DNA of 64,000 nucleotides. Origin: Acinetobacter sp. ANC 4805. GTDB taxonomy: Bacteria; Pseudomonadota; Gammaproteobacteria; Pseudomonadales; Moraxellaceae. The position numbers and the translations under genes were made by a program. Shown here piece by piece: positions 54,439 through 64,000 of this stretch; positions within the stretch are counted from its first letter, which is position 1; each line of letters opens with the position of its first letter. The stretch is from assembly GCF_022549495.1 (NCBI RefSeq), contig NZ_JAKZGD010000001.1, positions 434,001 to 498,000 of the forward strand, read 5' to 3'. The notes under the pieces are model-generated. The model ran no database searches and had not been told where the DNA came from. It saw only the letters and a program-made list of their open reading frames with translations.

Positions 54439-56574
54439 TTAATCCTGCTGTTTTGCTTGAATCGCAGTTAAGGCAATGGTAAAGACAATATCATCGACCA
54501 AAGCACCACGAGATAAGTCATTCACAGGCTTGTTTAAACCTTGCAGCATTGGGCCAACACTCACCACATTTGCCGCACGTTGTACTGCTTTATAGGTCGT
54601 GTTACCTGTATTGAGATCAGGGAAAATGAAGACATTGGCACGACCCGCAACTTTAGAGTCAGGTGCTTTTTGACGACCAACGCTTTCAACGGATGCCGCA
54701 TCGTATTGTAGTGGGCCATCAATCAATAAATCAGGTCGGCGTTGTTGAGCAATTTTGGTTGCTTCCGCAACCTTCTCAACTTCAGCCCCTGCGCCTGATG
54801 TACCTGTTGAATAACTGATCATGGCAATACGTGGGTCAAGACCAAAGGCTTTAGCAGAGTCGGCAGATTGAATCGCAATTTCAGCAAGTTGTTCAGCATT
54901 TGGATCAGGATTAATTGCGCAGTCACCGTAGACATAAACTTCATCAGGCAACAACATAAAGAAGATCGAAGATACCAACGAATAATTTGGAGCAGTTTTA
55001 ATCAACTGAAATGCGGGACGAACAGTATTGGCAGTCGTGTGGACTGCACCTGAGACTAAACCATCGACTTGATCTAGTGCCAACATCATCGTACCAAGAA
55101 CAACCGTATCTTGCAGTTGGGTTTTCGCTTGTAATGCATCCAGTTTGCCTTTGCGTAGCTCAACCATTGGTTCAATATATTGATCACGAATATGATCCGG
55201 ATCAATAATTTGTAGATCACTTGGCAGTTGAATACCACGAGCTTTAGCAACTTCGGCTACCGCTTCTGGTTTTGCTAGCAAGATGCACTCGGCAATACCA
55301 CGTGATTGACAAATTGCAGCGGCTTGTACGGTACGTGGTTCATCACCTTCAGGAAGTACAATTCGTTTTTTCGCAGCAATCGACTTTTGTACCAACTCAT
55401 AGCGGAATGCAGAAGGTGATAAGCGTGGATTGAGGTTGTTTTTAGTGTGTTGATCGAGCCAGTTATTATCAATATGGCTTGAAACAAAACGAGTCACTTG
55501 CTCAGCACGTTCAATATCATCTACTGGAATTTCATTACCAAAATGATATAACCGTTGTGCCGTTTCTAGCGTATCGAGAGAAGTATGTAAGATTGGTAAA
55601 CCTTGTTTAATTGCGCCTTGGCAGAATTCGAGAATATTGGCTGCTGGCGCAGCTTGTTCTGTTAAAACCAAACCTGCTAATGGAATACCGTTACTGCTTG
55701 CAAGACTGGCTGCAAGTAAGGCATCTGTGCGCTGAGATGCGCTAATGATGAGTTCCCCAGCAACAAATTTATGTAGCTCAGCTTCAATATCAGATGCAAT
55801 CAAACTGGTATGTAAAATGCGGCGTTGTTTTGCTTCACCTTCATTGAGCCAAGTTCCATTGACAACTGTGGCAATATCTAGGCTACGCGGCACACTCAAA
55901 ATATTACTGAAGGGTACTAAACCAATAATTGGTAATTCATCTGTGCCAATGAAACGATTGTAACGTTGTAGTTGTATGGAAAACTCAGCAATTTGCTTAT
56001 CTAAACGAAGGCTAGGGTCAAGTGTGACAGGAATCGCCGCATTACCGTCAGGGAGACCCTTGGTACGCATGAACAAGACACCTGTCGTTCGTGTAGATGC
56101 AGCGCCACCGAATTGGCGTAAATGCGCATCAACTTTTTCTGCTGTTTTACGCGGATCTGCAAGATCAGCAGTGCTGACTAACACCACTTGTGCATCAAGT
56201 GCCTGTGCCAGTGCCGCATTAATTTCACCCGCAAAATGATCTTGCCCATTGGGTACAAGACCTTCAACAATAATCACATCATGATGAGCTGAAATTTTAC
56301 GATGTAGTGCAACGGCTTCTTCGAGAAGCTCATCTGTTTCGCCTGATCCGAGGAGTTGCGTCAGTTTTTCATAAGCAATTGGTTCAACAGATTGATGTTG
56401 AAACAAATGACGATAAAGCGTGGCAGTACGATCAACCGCTGCATCTGCAAGTTGAGAAAATGGTTTTAAAAAACCCGCATTAATCCCTTTGCAATCTAGT
56501 GCATAGATCATTCCTAAGCACGCAGATGTGAGACCAACCCCTTCACCTGTTGGGATGAGTAAAATAGTATTCAT
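54439..56574 (-). CDS. pta: Phosphate acetyltransferase
   Basis: Pta interconverts acetyl-CoA and acetyl phosphate. The 711-residue protein is the long form: an N-terminal P-loop-like BioD-related part (1-220, ILLIPTGEGVGLTSACLGM), a DRTGG domain (about 220-330) and the catalytic PTA domain (about 390-711), including RIVLPEGDEPRTVQAAA, AKAFGLDPRIAMISYSTGTSGAG and PVNDLSRGALVDDIV. It lies 33 bases downstream of ackA on the same strand, forming an ackA-pta operon for acetate overflow. Confidence 0.95.
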   Translation of the reverse strand: MNTILLIPTGEGVGLTSACLGMIYALDCKGINAGFLKPFSQLADAAVDRTATLYRHLFQHQSVEPIAYEKLTQLLGSGETDELLEEAVALHRKISAHHDVIIVEGLVPNGQDHFAGEINAALAQALDAQVVLVSTADLADPRKTAEKVDAHLRQFGGAASTRTTGVLFMRTKGLPDGNAAIPVTLDPSLRLDKQIAEFSIQLQRYNRFIGTDELPIIGLVPFSNILSVPRSLDIATVVNGTWLNEGEAKQRRILHTSLIASDIEAELHKFVAGELIISASQRTDALLAASLASSNGIPLAGLVLTEQAAPAANILEFCQGAIKQGLPILHTSLDTLETAQRLYHFGNEIPVDDIERAEQVTRFVSSHIDNNWLDQHTKNNLNPRLSPSAFRYELVQKSIAAKKRIVLPEGDEPRTVQAAAICQSRGIAECILLAKPEAVAEVAKARGIQLPSDLQIIDPDHIRDQYIEPMVELRKGKLDALQAKTQLQDTVVLGTMMLALDQVDGLVSGAVHTTANTVRPAFQLIKTAPNYSLVSSIFFMLLPDEVYVYGDCAINPDPNAEQLAEIAIQSADSAKAFGLDPRIAMISYSTGTSGAGAEVEKVAEATKIAQQRRPDLLIDGPLQYDAASVESVGRQKAPDSKVAGRANVFIFPDLNTGNTTYKAVQRAANVVSVGPMLQGLNKPVNDLSRGALVDDIVFTIALTAIQAKQQD

Positions 56575-56607
56575 AAGAACCTTAAAATTTGTCTAAATTT
56601 TGATTGT

Positions 56608-57783
56608 TTAAGCTGTGTGTTCAATCACTTGGCGAGTTTCTTTCGCAATACGTCCTTCTTCATCAGTCGGAACAACCCAGAGTTGTGGGCCTGTACCATT
56701 GTCGATACGACCTTCTGTACCACGTGCTAAAGCATTATTTTTTTCTGCACTAAACTGCAAACCAAAGTGAGGTAAATAAGCCAAGGTTTTTTCACGGACA
56801 TACGCTGAGTTTTCACCGATACCACCAGTGAAAACTAAACCATCTAAACGTGGTAAACCACAACTTAAAGCAGACAAAGATTTTGCTAAACGATAGCAGA
56901 ATACTTCAATCGCAAGTGTTGCACCTTCATGACCATTTCCTGATGCTTCGACTAAGGTACGCATGTCATTTGAAAGACCAGATAAACCCAGTAAACCACT
57001 TTCTTTATTTAGCATGTTGTCAATTTTTTGGATGCTCCAACCTAGATTGCTCGCAAGGAATAAATGCAAACTTGGGTCAACATCACCACTACGTGTACCC
57101 ATCACGACACCTTCAAGTGGGGTCATACCCATTGAGGTATCAAGACTTTGACCATTCCAAACAGCACAGGTTGAGCTACCATTGCCTAAGTGGGCACTGA
57201 GCCAGCCCCCTTGATTTTTCGCACCCGCGAGTTCACTTGCACGTTCTGTGACATAGGCGTGACTTGTGCCGTGAAAACCATAACGACGCACATGGTGTTC
57301 GGTATATAAATTTTGTGGCAAAGCATAGCGGTAAGCATGTTCAGGCATGGTTTGATGGAATGCCGTATCAAATACAGCAACCTGAGGCAATTCAGGGAAC
57401 AAACGCATTGTGGCTTCAATCCCAATCAAATGTGCAGGATTGTGTAAGGGTGCAAGCGGTGTTGCTGCTTCAATACATTGTACAATTTCAGGCGTCAAAA
57501 GTTCTGCTTTGGTCAAATTGCCGCCGTGAACAACACGGTGTCCAATCGCTTGAGGATGATAGTTGGCTAAACGAGCAAGAAGTGTCTCAAGTGCTGTGGC
57601 ATGATCTGCATGTGGAATCGAAAGCTCAAGTGGTTCACCCCCAATCGTGACACCTTTGATACGTGCTTCAGCAGAGCCTAAGTTTTCTGCTAAACCATAA
57701 ATACGATCTTCACGACGTTCTGAAATAAGCGCATATTTGATCGACGATGAACCACAATTAATTACAAGTACAGATTTAGCCAC
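56608..57783 (-). CDS. ackA: Acetate kinase
   Basis: AckA converts acetate plus ATP to acetyl phosphate and the reverse. The protein has 391 residues; [13 protein letters not shown] is the N-terminal phosphate motif, and [41 protein letters not shown] and [16 protein letters not shown] are diagnostic. It forms an operon with pta. The 293 bases upstream to proA contain only its promoter, which I cannot fix, and the proA terminator. Confidence 0.95.
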   Translation of the reverse strand: MAKSVLVINCGSSSIKYALISERREDRIYGLAENLGSAEARIKGVTIGGEPLELSIPHADHATALETLLARLANYHPQAIGHRVVHGGNLTKAELLTPEIVQCIEAATPLAPLHNPAHLIGIEATMRLFPELPQVAVFDTAFHQTMPEHAYRYALPQNLYTEHHVRRYGFHGTSHAYVTERASELAGAKNQGGWLSAHLGNGSSTCAVWNGQSLDTSMGMTPLEGVVMGTRSGDVDPSLHLFLASNLGWSIQKIDNMLNKESGLLGLSGLSNDMRTLVEASGNGHEGATLAIEVFCYRLAKSLSALSCGLPRLDGLVFTGGIGENSAYVREKTLAYLPHFGLQFSAEKNNALARGTEGRIDNGTGPQLWVVPTDEEGRIAKETRQVIEHTA

Positions 57784-58017
57784 GTTTGAACACCTAACAA
57801 ATTTTAAATTTTATGACGAACACTTTGATCTTGCTGCAACGCATAAGCAGGGTAATCAAGCACAATGTTTTAACATGGGTTGTCATATTGGCGAAGATAG
57901 ACTTTAGCCTATACAACTGATTTATAATTGAATCTAACGAGTATAGTGTGTAAATAGAAATGTCTTTGAATGGATCTGTTTATTTTGATCAGGTTTTTTG
58001 TATATAAATATGAAAAA

Positions 58018-58053
58018 ACACGATAAAGATCAATTAAATGAGCTTTATCGTGT
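58018..58053 (-). terminator. Terminator of proA
   Basis: ACACGATAAAG (58018-58028) pairs with CTTTATCGTGT (58043-58053) across a 14-base loop; A6 at 58013-58018 gives the T-run on the minus strand. A rightward ORF spanning it (57998-58234) is a shadow of proA. Confidence 0.85.
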
Positions 58054-58076
58054 GCAATATTTAAATGGAGATTTTG

Positions 58077-59342
58077 TTACTGGCGAATTTGACCATCACC
58101 AAATACAATCCATTTTTGTGAAGTTAAACCTTCCAAACCAACTGGACCACGTGCATGAATTTTATCGGTTGAAATACCGATTTCTGCACCTAGACCATAT
58201 TCAAAGCCATCAGCAAAGCGAGTTGAAGCATTAATCATCACCGAACTTGAATCAACACGTGCTAAAAATTCACGCGCTAGACTAAAGTTTTCAGTAATAA
58301 TCGCATCGGTATGATGAGAGCCATATTTATTGATATGTGCAATTGCTTCATCCATCCCTGTGACAACTTTCACAGCTAAGATTGGACCTAAATATTCGGT
58401 ATACCAATCTTCTTCCGTCGCCGTTTTAACAGATTCACCTAAAATACGTTGTGTTTCTGGGCAACCACGGAGTTCGACTTGCTTATCTGCGTATAATTCA
58501 GCAATGCTTGGTAAGAACTCATCCGCAATCGCCTCATCTACTAATAAAGTTTCCATTGCGTTACACACACCATAACGATGTGTTTTTGAATTGAGCGCAA
58601 TCGGTAAAGCTTTTTGTAGATCAGCCTGTGCTTCTACAAACACATGGCAATTGCCATCTAGGTGCTTAATCACAGGAATACGTGCTTCATTGGTCACACG
58701 TTCAATCAGGCTTTTTCCACCACGCGGTACAATCACATCGACAAATTCAGTCATAGTAATTAAATGACCGACTGCTGCACGATCAGGTGTATCAATGACT
58801 TGTACTGCATGTTCTGGTAAGCCTGCAATTTGCAAACCATGCTGAATCGCAATCGCAATGGCTTTGTTCGATTCGATGGCTTCTGAACCACCACGTAAAA
58901 TAATGGCATTTCCAGATTTTAATGCCAATGATGCTGCTTCAAGTGTGACATTTGGTCTTGATTCATAAATCATTCCAATGACACCTAAAGGCACACGCAT
59001 TTTACCCAGTTGGATACCTGATGGACGGTAAGCCAAATCAGTAATTTCCCCAATTGGGTCTACAAGAGCAATCACATCTTTTAAGCCTTGTAACATGCCT
59101 TTAAAACGAGCGGGTGTCAGTTCAAGGCGATCAAGCAATGCGAGATCTAATTGACGCTGATGACCATTTTGCATGTCAACTTGATTGGCAGCTAAAATTT
59201 GTGCTTGATTATTTTCCAAAGCAGTATAAATTGCAGACAAGGCATGATTTTTTAAGTGCGTAGAAGCACTCATTAAGATACGAGACGCTTGGCGTGCCTG
59301 CGTACCTACCTGTTGCATATAGTTTTGAATAGAGTCTTGCAT
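58077..59342 (-). CDS. proA: Gamma-glutamyl phosphate reductase
   Basis: ProA reduces glutamyl phosphate to the semialdehyde in proline synthesis. With ATG 59342 the protein has 421 residues, close to the usual length; the in-frame extension to 59423 adds 27 residues not seen in the family. [19 protein letters not shown] and [17 protein letters not shown] bind [21 protein letters not shown] and [15 protein letters not shown] carry the catalytic cysteine; [23 protein letters not shown] is diagnostic. It is monocistronic. Confidence 0.94.
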   Translation of the reverse strand: MQDSIQNYMQQVGTQARQASRILMSASTHLKNHALSAIYTALENNQAQILAANQVDMQNGHQRQLDLALLDRLELTPARFKGMLQGLKDVIALVDPIGEITDLAYRPSGIQLGKMRVPLGVIGMIYESRPNVTLEAASLALKSGNAIILRGGSEAIESNKAIAIAIQHGLQIAGLPEHAVQVIDTPDRAAVGHLITMTEFVDVIVPRGGKSLIERVTNEARIPVIKHLDGNCHVFVEAQADLQKALPIALNSKTHRYGVCNAMETLLVDEAIADEFLPSIAELYADKQVELRGCPETQRILGESVKTATEEDWYTEYLGPILAVKVVTGMDEAIAHINKYGSHHTDAIITENFSLAREFLARVDSSSVMINASTRFADGFEYGLGAEIGISTDKIHARGPVGLEGLTSQKWIVFGDGQIRQ

Positions 59343-59681
59343 AGCATTTTGACGATTGCATGTATTTATAAAGATAGTAACAGTCAAATGCTGAACAATG
59401 AATAGGCGGAACTGATAATTCAAAAAATTATGGATTAGGTCAGATATTTTGACTCAAAAATTTGAATTTAACGATGTGACTACATATTTTGCAAAATATT
59501 ATTGATCTAAACAAGATAAGTGGTTAAGGAAATCATTGCGTATAAATCATGCATTTGTATAGAATGAAAAATGTATAGGATAAATGTAATACAAATTTTA
59601 TAAATTTGTTAACTTGTAAGTAGAACTCACTAAAAATGAGACTGTTTGCAGCAAAAAAATAAACAAGGATGGAGGAAGGAT

Positions 59682-60995
59682 ATGAATTCCATAATCCAAA
59701 TGGACTCGGATTTAAACCATACCTACACGGGCTTTGGTTTTTTCGATATTTACAATAAAAACAGTTTTAAACAACCAGCGCGTACTACATGGATAGATGG
59801 TTGGAAAATTGAATATATGGCAATTGCAGATCCTAAAACGATCTACAACACGCCAATTGTAATTGTCGGAGGCGCATTTCAGAATTTTAACTCTTATAAG
59901 TATTGTGTTGAACAACTCTTTGAGAGTGGGCCTGTCATTTTGATCGATTTACCTTCAATGGGCGCAAATCAACAGATTTGTAATGTTGATACTGGTGAAT
60001 CGGCTGGAATGCTTGAATTACCAGATTTATCAAAAATGTTAGGTCAATGGCTGGATATTGTTGGTATTGATAAAGTTTCAGTCATGGGAATGTCTTTAGG
60101 CTCTGTGGTTGCATCTTCATTTGCTCATCAACGTCCTGAGCTGATTGATCGCATGGTGCTGATGGGTGTGATGCAGAAGACACGCAAAAGTTGGCGTATG
60201 CTACTCGAAGAATCTCTGCATTTGATGCGTGAAGATCGTATGGAGGAGTTTGGTCAAGCGGTTATTTTATATCTCGTGAATCATGCCAAACTTGATAAAA
60301 CGCGGATGTCTCCAACTGCAAAGCGTTTGTTCTTCAGACAAATGGCGGAATTTACTGCAACAGAACGTGAGCGTTACGAGATTAATTGCAATCGACTACT
60401 CCGTTTAAGCAATGTACCTGTTGCGCAGTGTAAAACCCTTGTTGCAGCAGGGCAGTATGATAGTTTTACTTTGCCACATGAAAATGCTGACTTTGCTTTG
60501 CAATGTAATAATGTGGAATTTGCGTTGATTGCCAATGCAGACCATGTTCCACAATTACAACGCCGCAAAGAAACGATGACGCTTTTTACTACGTTTTTAA
60601 AGGGAGAGTCCATCGACAATCTTGATGGTATTATTCCAATGAACCGCGAACAGATGAAGAACATTGAGCGCCGCGGTGAAGAACGTATCCCTGTTTTAAA
60701 ACCAGACACTAAATTATCACATCGACATTCAGATACCGAAGTAGCAGTAAAGATTGTAGATATTACGTTCTTTGGCGTGTACTTAAAACTTGATCATTTG
60801 GATCAGCTCAATTTTGTTAGCCAACATCCACGAGATTTAGCCTTACATTTAGCTGATGAAGAAGGTGAGTTTAAAATAGAATGTTTAACATTTGAGGCAA
60901 CGGAACAGGGTTTACGTATCTTGTTTAAACATGGTAGTTTCGATGTTGCGGATCGTTTGTCTCGTTTTATTGAGCGTCAAAAGCAAGCTGAATGA
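59682..60995 (+). CDS. Alpha/beta hydrolase fused to a PilZ-like domain
   Basis: The start ATG 59682 has GGAGG (59671-59675) six bases upstream; the longer frame from TTG 59646 is rejected. The 437-residue protein has an alpha/beta-hydrolase domain (about 50-310) resembling RhlA-type acyltransferases, with Ser138 (GMSLGS), Asp260 (GQYDS) and His288 (NADHVP) as a probable triad. Residues 328-430 resemble a PilZ domain: RRGEER (330-335) for the arginine motif and DITFFG (360-365) for D/NxSxxG with Thr replacing Ser. If the PilZ is functional, c-di-GMP may control a lipid-making or hydrolytic activity. This is inference. Confidence 0.75.
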   Translation: MNSIIQMDSDLNHTYTGFGFFDIYNKNSFKQPARTTWIDGWKIEYMAIADPKTIYNTPIVIVGGAFQNFNSYKYCVEQLFESGPVILIDLPSMGANQQICNVDTGESAGMLELPDLSKMLGQWLDIVGIDKVSVMGMSLGSVVASSFAHQRPELIDRMVLMGVMQKTRKSWRMLLEESLHLMREDRMEEFGQAVILYLVNHAKLDKTRMSPTAKRLFFRQMAEFTATERERYEINCNRLLRLSNVPVAQCKTLVAAGQYDSFTLPHENADFALQCNNVEFALIANADHVPQLQRRKETMTLFTTFLKGESIDNLDGIIPMNREQMKNIERRGEERIPVLKPDTKLSHRHSDTEVAVKIVDITFFGVYLKLDHLDQLNFVSQHPRDLALHLADEEGEFKIECLTFEATEQGLRILFKHGSFDVADRLSRFIERQKQAE

Positions 60996-61011
60996 TTTGG
61001 ATTAAATTTTA

Positions 61012-61040
61012 AAAGAGAAGTGGAATCACCACTTCTCTTT
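61012..61040. terminator. Bidirectional terminator
   Basis: AAAGAGAAGTGG (61012-61023) pairs perfectly with CCACTTCTCTTT (61029-61040) around AATCA, then Ts. It ends both the hydrolase-PilZ gene and the convergent methyltransferase gene. Confidence 0.9.
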
Positions 61041-61051
61041 TTTTATGGGTT

Positions 61052-61894
61052 TTATTTATTGGTTGCTTGGATCATCCAAACAAGATCACCTAAATGTTGT
61101 TGATCGTTTTCCAAGCGGGTTTGATCGAAGAACTGTTTAGGTTGAAGTACGTCGACTTGCTTGAAACCTGCTTCATGGAAAAAGCTTTCGACTTCTGCTG
61201 GTGTTTTGAAATGAAAACTAAACGCACTGCGTGACATCAATTTCAATAAGCGACTGCTATTCCAGATAATGGTTGCTAACTTATTTTGCGTTGGTTCAGG
61301 ATAAAGATCAGTCAAATAGTGCAGTTCTTTGAAATCGCTGCCATAAGTTGCGATTGCTTGAATGAGTTGCTGAAGTAGGGGTTTTTCGAAGTAGTTGATT
61401 AAGCCTTCACTAATAATCACTAAAGGTCGTTTAGGATCGAATAGTTTAAACACATTGGCAAAAGCCTCTGTGAATAAATCGACAGACAGTACATCATCGA
61501 CATGCGGTTCAATTTGTTGTAATGCTGCTTGCTTCGTCGCAGCCATATCAGGTAAATCAAGTTCACGATAACAAATATTTGGATGATGTTGTCTAAACCA
61601 CCAACCACGTGGTGATAAACCACATGCAATTTCAAGTACTTGTAGGTCTGGATGTTGTTGGATCAATTCTTCCAAATGAGCATCAAGCATGGTATGACGT
61701 TGTTTTAATGTTGTCCGCATGCTACCCCCGACATACTTTTCAGCCCAACTCTCAATGGGATGAACTAATGCCGCCAGTGTTTTTCCTTTAGCTGTTGCGA
61801 ATGCAGGATGGGAGATGCCCATTTGATACCAAATATAGCCTGTATAATGTGCCGTAAATGAAATATGGCGATGTTTCGAAAGTTGTTGTGTCAT
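61052..61894 (-). CDS. SAM-dependent methyltransferase, leucine carboxyl methyltransferase-like
   Basis: The protein has 280 residues. VLEIACGLSPRGWWFRQ (about 86-102) is a SAM-binding loop of the type found in the LCMT/TYW4-like family; ELDLPDMAATKQAAL and VIISEGLINYFEKPLLQQL are further family segments. Members methylate carboxyl or hydroxyl groups of small molecules or peptides, some polyketides. The substrate is unknown. No biosynthetic cluster surrounds it. The 323 bases upstream contain a structured element. Confidence 0.78.
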   Translation of the reverse strand: MTQQLSKHRHISFTAHYTGYIWYQMGISHPAFATAKGKTLAALVHPIESWAEKYVGGSMRTTLKQRHTMLDAHLEELIQQHPDLQVLEIACGLSPRGWWFRQHHPNICYRELDLPDMAATKQAALQQIEPHVDDVLSVDLFTEAFANVFKLFDPKRPLVIISEGLINYFEKPLLQQLIQAIATYGSDFKELHYLTDLYPEPTQNKLATIIWNSSRLLKLMSRSAFSFHFKTPAEVESFFHEAGFKQVDVLQPKQFFDQTRLENDQQHLGDLVWMIQATNK

Positions 61895-62009
61895 CTGTCC
61901 TAGACTCTGTTTTTATCTTATTTGGAGAAGAGAAATAAATCTTTATTAAATTGAAGATTCTTTTAACCAAATAAGACTTTAAGTTTGTTATTGACTATCG
62001 TGGAGCGGC

Positions 62010-62130
62010 ATGAATGCCTCCGTTGGTCAGCCTTGCGCTGTTTTCAAAGCTTTGCTTTGAAATGGCTCAGGATGTACCCTCTGACCAACGACGGATTTTT
62101 GTTACTTTTGATCCTTCAAAAGTAAGGTAT
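62010..62130. repeat. Structured intergenic element with three paired segments
   Basis: In the 323-base gap (61895-62217) about 120 bases form a compact set of inverted repeats. CGTTGGTCAG (62021-62030) with CTGACCAACG (62081-62090) encloses the hairpin TTTCAAAG-CTTTG-CTTTGAAA (62042-62062), and TTACTTTTGA-TCCT-TCAAAAGTAA (62102-62125) follows. It is more GC-rich than its flanks and contains no ORF that I can support. This resembles dispersed repeats known in Acinetobacter (from memory); copies elsewhere would decide. The rest of the gap is plain AT-rich sequence. Confidence 0.55.
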
Positions 62131-62217
62131 TGCTTATACAAAAAATATTTGATGTCGCATTATTTCTGAGGCAATTCTAGCTTATTGAATCAGAATTAAT
62201 CTAAGTTGCAGAACAAA

Positions 62218-63237
62218 TTAAAACGAATTCTTAAAGTCTTCAATGACTTTTTTCACGTTCTGCCAATTTTCATCCAAACAAAGTGTCGTGTCCACTTGGA
62301 TATTTGGGATTTTACCGCGCATACGTTCTAGGCGTTGTTGATTTGGTAAAGCAAGCTTCTCGATACCATCTAAGGCTGTACATGCTGCGGCACGGTCATT
62401 ACACACTAAACCCATATCACACCCAGCATTTAAGGCAGCTTGAATACGCGCATCAGCACCGCCAGCAACACATGCAGCTTGCATACTCAGGTCATCAGAG
62501 AATAGGACGCCGTCAAATTTAAGTTGCTGACGTAAAATATTTTGTAGCCAGAACGGAGAGAAGCCTGCTGGGTTTGGATCGACTTGATCATAAATCACAT
62601 GCGCTGGCATCAGTGCATCAAGCTGAGGCATCAACTTGATAAAACTTTGCATGTCTTTGTCATGAATTTCTTGATATGAACGGCTATCAATCGCCGCTGC
62701 AACGTGCGAATCGGCTTTCACAGAACCGTGTCCAGGAAAGTGTTTTCCAGTCGTTGCCATACCTGCTTTTTTCATTCCACGCATAAACGCATCTGCCAAT
62801 GGCACGATATCTTGTATATTTTTAGCAAAGCCACGATCACCGATCACATCACTAATGTCATTGAGGTCTAAAACAGGGGCGAAGCTAAAATCAATACCCA
62901 CGGCGAGGACTTCGATTGCCATTAACCAACCACATTGTTCAGCAAGTTCTGTCGCTTGTTGTGGATGATGTAGATAATGTTCACCAAGTCGACCCATTGC
63001 AGGTAATAAGGTAAAACCTTGTCTTAAACGCTGCACACGACCACCTTCTTGATCCACTGCAATGAGGATCTCTGGGCGAATTTGACGCATATGATCTGTT
63101 AAAGCACGAACTTGTTGAGGCGACTCAATATTTCGTGCAAATAAAATCATGCCACCGACTTGCGGAGCTTGTAATAGTTCAATATCTTCTTGAGTAAGTT
63201 CTGTGCCAGCAATATCTAGCATCAATGCGCCGATCAT
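62218..63237 (-). CDS. nagZ: Beta-N-acetylhexosaminidase NagZ
   Basis: NagZ removes N-acetylglucosamine from anhydro-muropeptides in the cytosol during peptidoglycan recycling and can feed AmpC regulation. ATG 63237 gives 339 residues, the normal size; the longer form from 63288 is not supported. LIAVDQEGGRVQRLR, TGKHFPGHGSVKADSHV (catalytic His/Asp loop) and GVLFSDDLSMQAA, which carries the nucleophile aspartate, match family 3 glycosidases. It is monocistronic. Confidence 0.95.
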   Translation of the reverse strand: MIGALMLDIAGTELTQEDIELLQAPQVGGMILFARNIESPQQVRALTDHMRQIRPEILIAVDQEGGRVQRLRQGFTLLPAMGRLGEHYLHHPQQATELAEQCGWLMAIEVLAVGIDFSFAPVLDLNDISDVIGDRGFAKNIQDIVPLADAFMRGMKKAGMATTGKHFPGHGSVKADSHVAAAIDSRSYQEIHDKDMQSFIKLMPQLDALMPAHVIYDQVDPNPAGFSPFWLQNILRQQLKFDGVLFSDDLSMQAACVAGGADARIQAALNAGCDMGLVCNDRAAACTALDGIEKLALPNQQRLERMRGKIPNIQVDTTLCLDENWQNVKKVIEDFKNSF

Positions 63238-63477
63238 ATAGATTCCATTTGAATTTTGATGTAAAAAAGTGATAGTTAAATTGTGCAATGATTTGCTACA
63301 TTTTGTCAGTACAGAATATGATAAAACTACATGATATTGATGATAAGTGCTTGTTGGTCATTTATTTATAATGACAAATCCGTACTATAGTTTGGTAAAA
63401 AATATTGAATGAAATACGTTCATATTGATCGTACTAGCATGTAATAATTGCCATATCCAAGGAAGTACCAAAATTTT

Positions 63478-64000
63478 ATGAAACTTCAAATGATAGCGTG
63501 TGCAGTTGCAATTGCGACTGGTGGTTTATTTTTCTCTCATACAATGAATGAGGCATTTGCGGCAACGGAAGCTCCTGTTGTTTCAACCGTGATCAAGCCA
63601 TCACAAGAACAAGCATTGGTCACACGTCAGTTGGCAACATTAGTTGATCGTCAGCATTATCTAAATATGCGTTTGGATGCTGCGACATCAAATCGTATCC
63701 TAGATATGTATTTGGATAGCTTAGATCCAGATCATTCATTATTTCTGAGCAGTGAAGTTACAGAATATAAGAATAAATATGGTTCAAATTTTGGTAGTTC
63801 TTTAAAAGCTGGAAACTTAACAGGACCTTTTGCCATTCATGAGCAATATCGTGAGCGCTTAAAACAGTTTTATATGTTTATGTTGGCTGAGTTGAAGAAG
63901 CCACAAAACTTACAACAAAAAGGTGCTTATCTTGATATTGATCGTGAAAAAGCAGCTTATTTTCCGACAGATGCTGAGCAACAAGCACACTGGCAGAAAA
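63478..64000 (+). CDS. prc: Carboxy-terminal processing protease Prc/Tsp (N-terminal part)
   Basis: The gene runs off the right edge. The 174 visible residues start with a signal peptide (MKLQMIACAVAIATGGLFFS). TRQLATLVDRQHYLNMRLD, MYLDSLDPDHSLFLSSEV and the segment EQYRERLKQFYMFML follow, as in the N-terminal domain of tail-specific proteases. Prc trims periplasmic proteins and cell-wall hydrolases with a Ser-Lys dyad, located beyond the window. AAGGAAG precedes the ATG by about 14 bases, a little far. Confidence 0.88.
   Translation, partial: MKLQMIACAVAIATGGLFFSHTMNEAFAATEAPVVSTVIKPSQEQALVTRQLATLVDRQHYLNMRLDAATSNRILDMYLDSLDPDHSLFLSSEVTEYKNKYGSNFGSSLKAGNLTGPFAIHEQYRERLKQFYMFMLAELKKPQNLQQKGAYLDIDREKAAYFPTDAEQQAHWQK

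Noticed and set aside
57998-58234. 78-residue rightward ORF
   Set aside because: It covers the proA terminator and the end of proA on the opposite strand and has no ribosome binding site.

Overview
The window is a 64 kb chromosomal segment from a low-GC gammaproteobacterium, almost certainly Acinetobacter. The support is an AlmA-type long-chain alkane monooxygenase directly after the ribosomal alpha operon, a PiuA/PiuC iron locus, and the AT-rich, Acinetobacter-like protein sequences. Most of it is core genome. I see no prophage, insertion sequence, CRISPR array or clear pseudogene. The first and last genes (rpsH, prc) are cut by the window edges.

Layout. 1-6.7 kb: end of the spc operon (rpsH-rplF-rplR-rpsE-rpmD-rplO-secY-rpmJ), a leader with a promoter-like sequence and a hairpin, then the alpha operon (rpsM-rpsK-rpsD-rpoA-rplQ) and a strong terminator. 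6.9-11.1 kb: an exported Sel1-repeat protein, almA, a DUF2059 protein and an acyl-CoA dehydrogenase. 11.3-17.8 kb: sdhE with a YgfX/CptA-like partner, two tandem paralogous membrane microproteins with no family I recognise, a TatT-like lipoprotein, a rhombosortase-like protease, a fused TRAP permease and an EamA transporter. 18-29 kb: a YheV zinc-ribbon protein, prlC, rnr, a tRNA cluster (one Ser-GCT, three identical Arg-ACG), an exported START-like protein, YcxB, FAH, YihY and WrbA proteins. 29-36 kb: lgt, an NRDE protein, the Tat substrate PhoX with a Pho-box-like site, tatABC and rdgB. 36-41 kb: metX-metW-Sel1, and leuA with a previously unmarked leucine-rich leader peptide. 41-45 kb: a Fur-box-preceded piuA-piuC-lldD-like iron cluster. 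45-49 kb: tig-clpP-clpX. 49-58 kb: fumarase, an AraC regulator divergent from an EamA exporter, and ackA-pta. 58-64 kb: proA, an RhlA-like hydrolase fused to a PilZ-like domain, a methyltransferase, a structured intergenic element, nagZ and prc.

How the genes work together. The window carries translation and secretion machinery (SecY, Tat, Lgt), protein quality control (Tig, ClpXP, Prc, PrlC) and central carbon metabolism (SdhE, fumarase, Pta-AckA). It also carries amino-acid synthesis (MetX/W, LeuA, ProA), nutrient scavenging (PhoX via Tat, PiuA via Fur, TRAP) and lipid or alkane oxidation (AlmA, acyl-CoA dehydrogenase). The parts most worth a second look are the tandem microproteins at 12.16-12.49 kb, the leucine leader at 40.7 kb, the hydrolase-PilZ fusion at 59.7 kb, the multi-hairpin element near 62.05 kb and a TatC lacking a normally conserved glutamate. 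All gene calls rest on reading the sequence and family knowledge; no database search was run.
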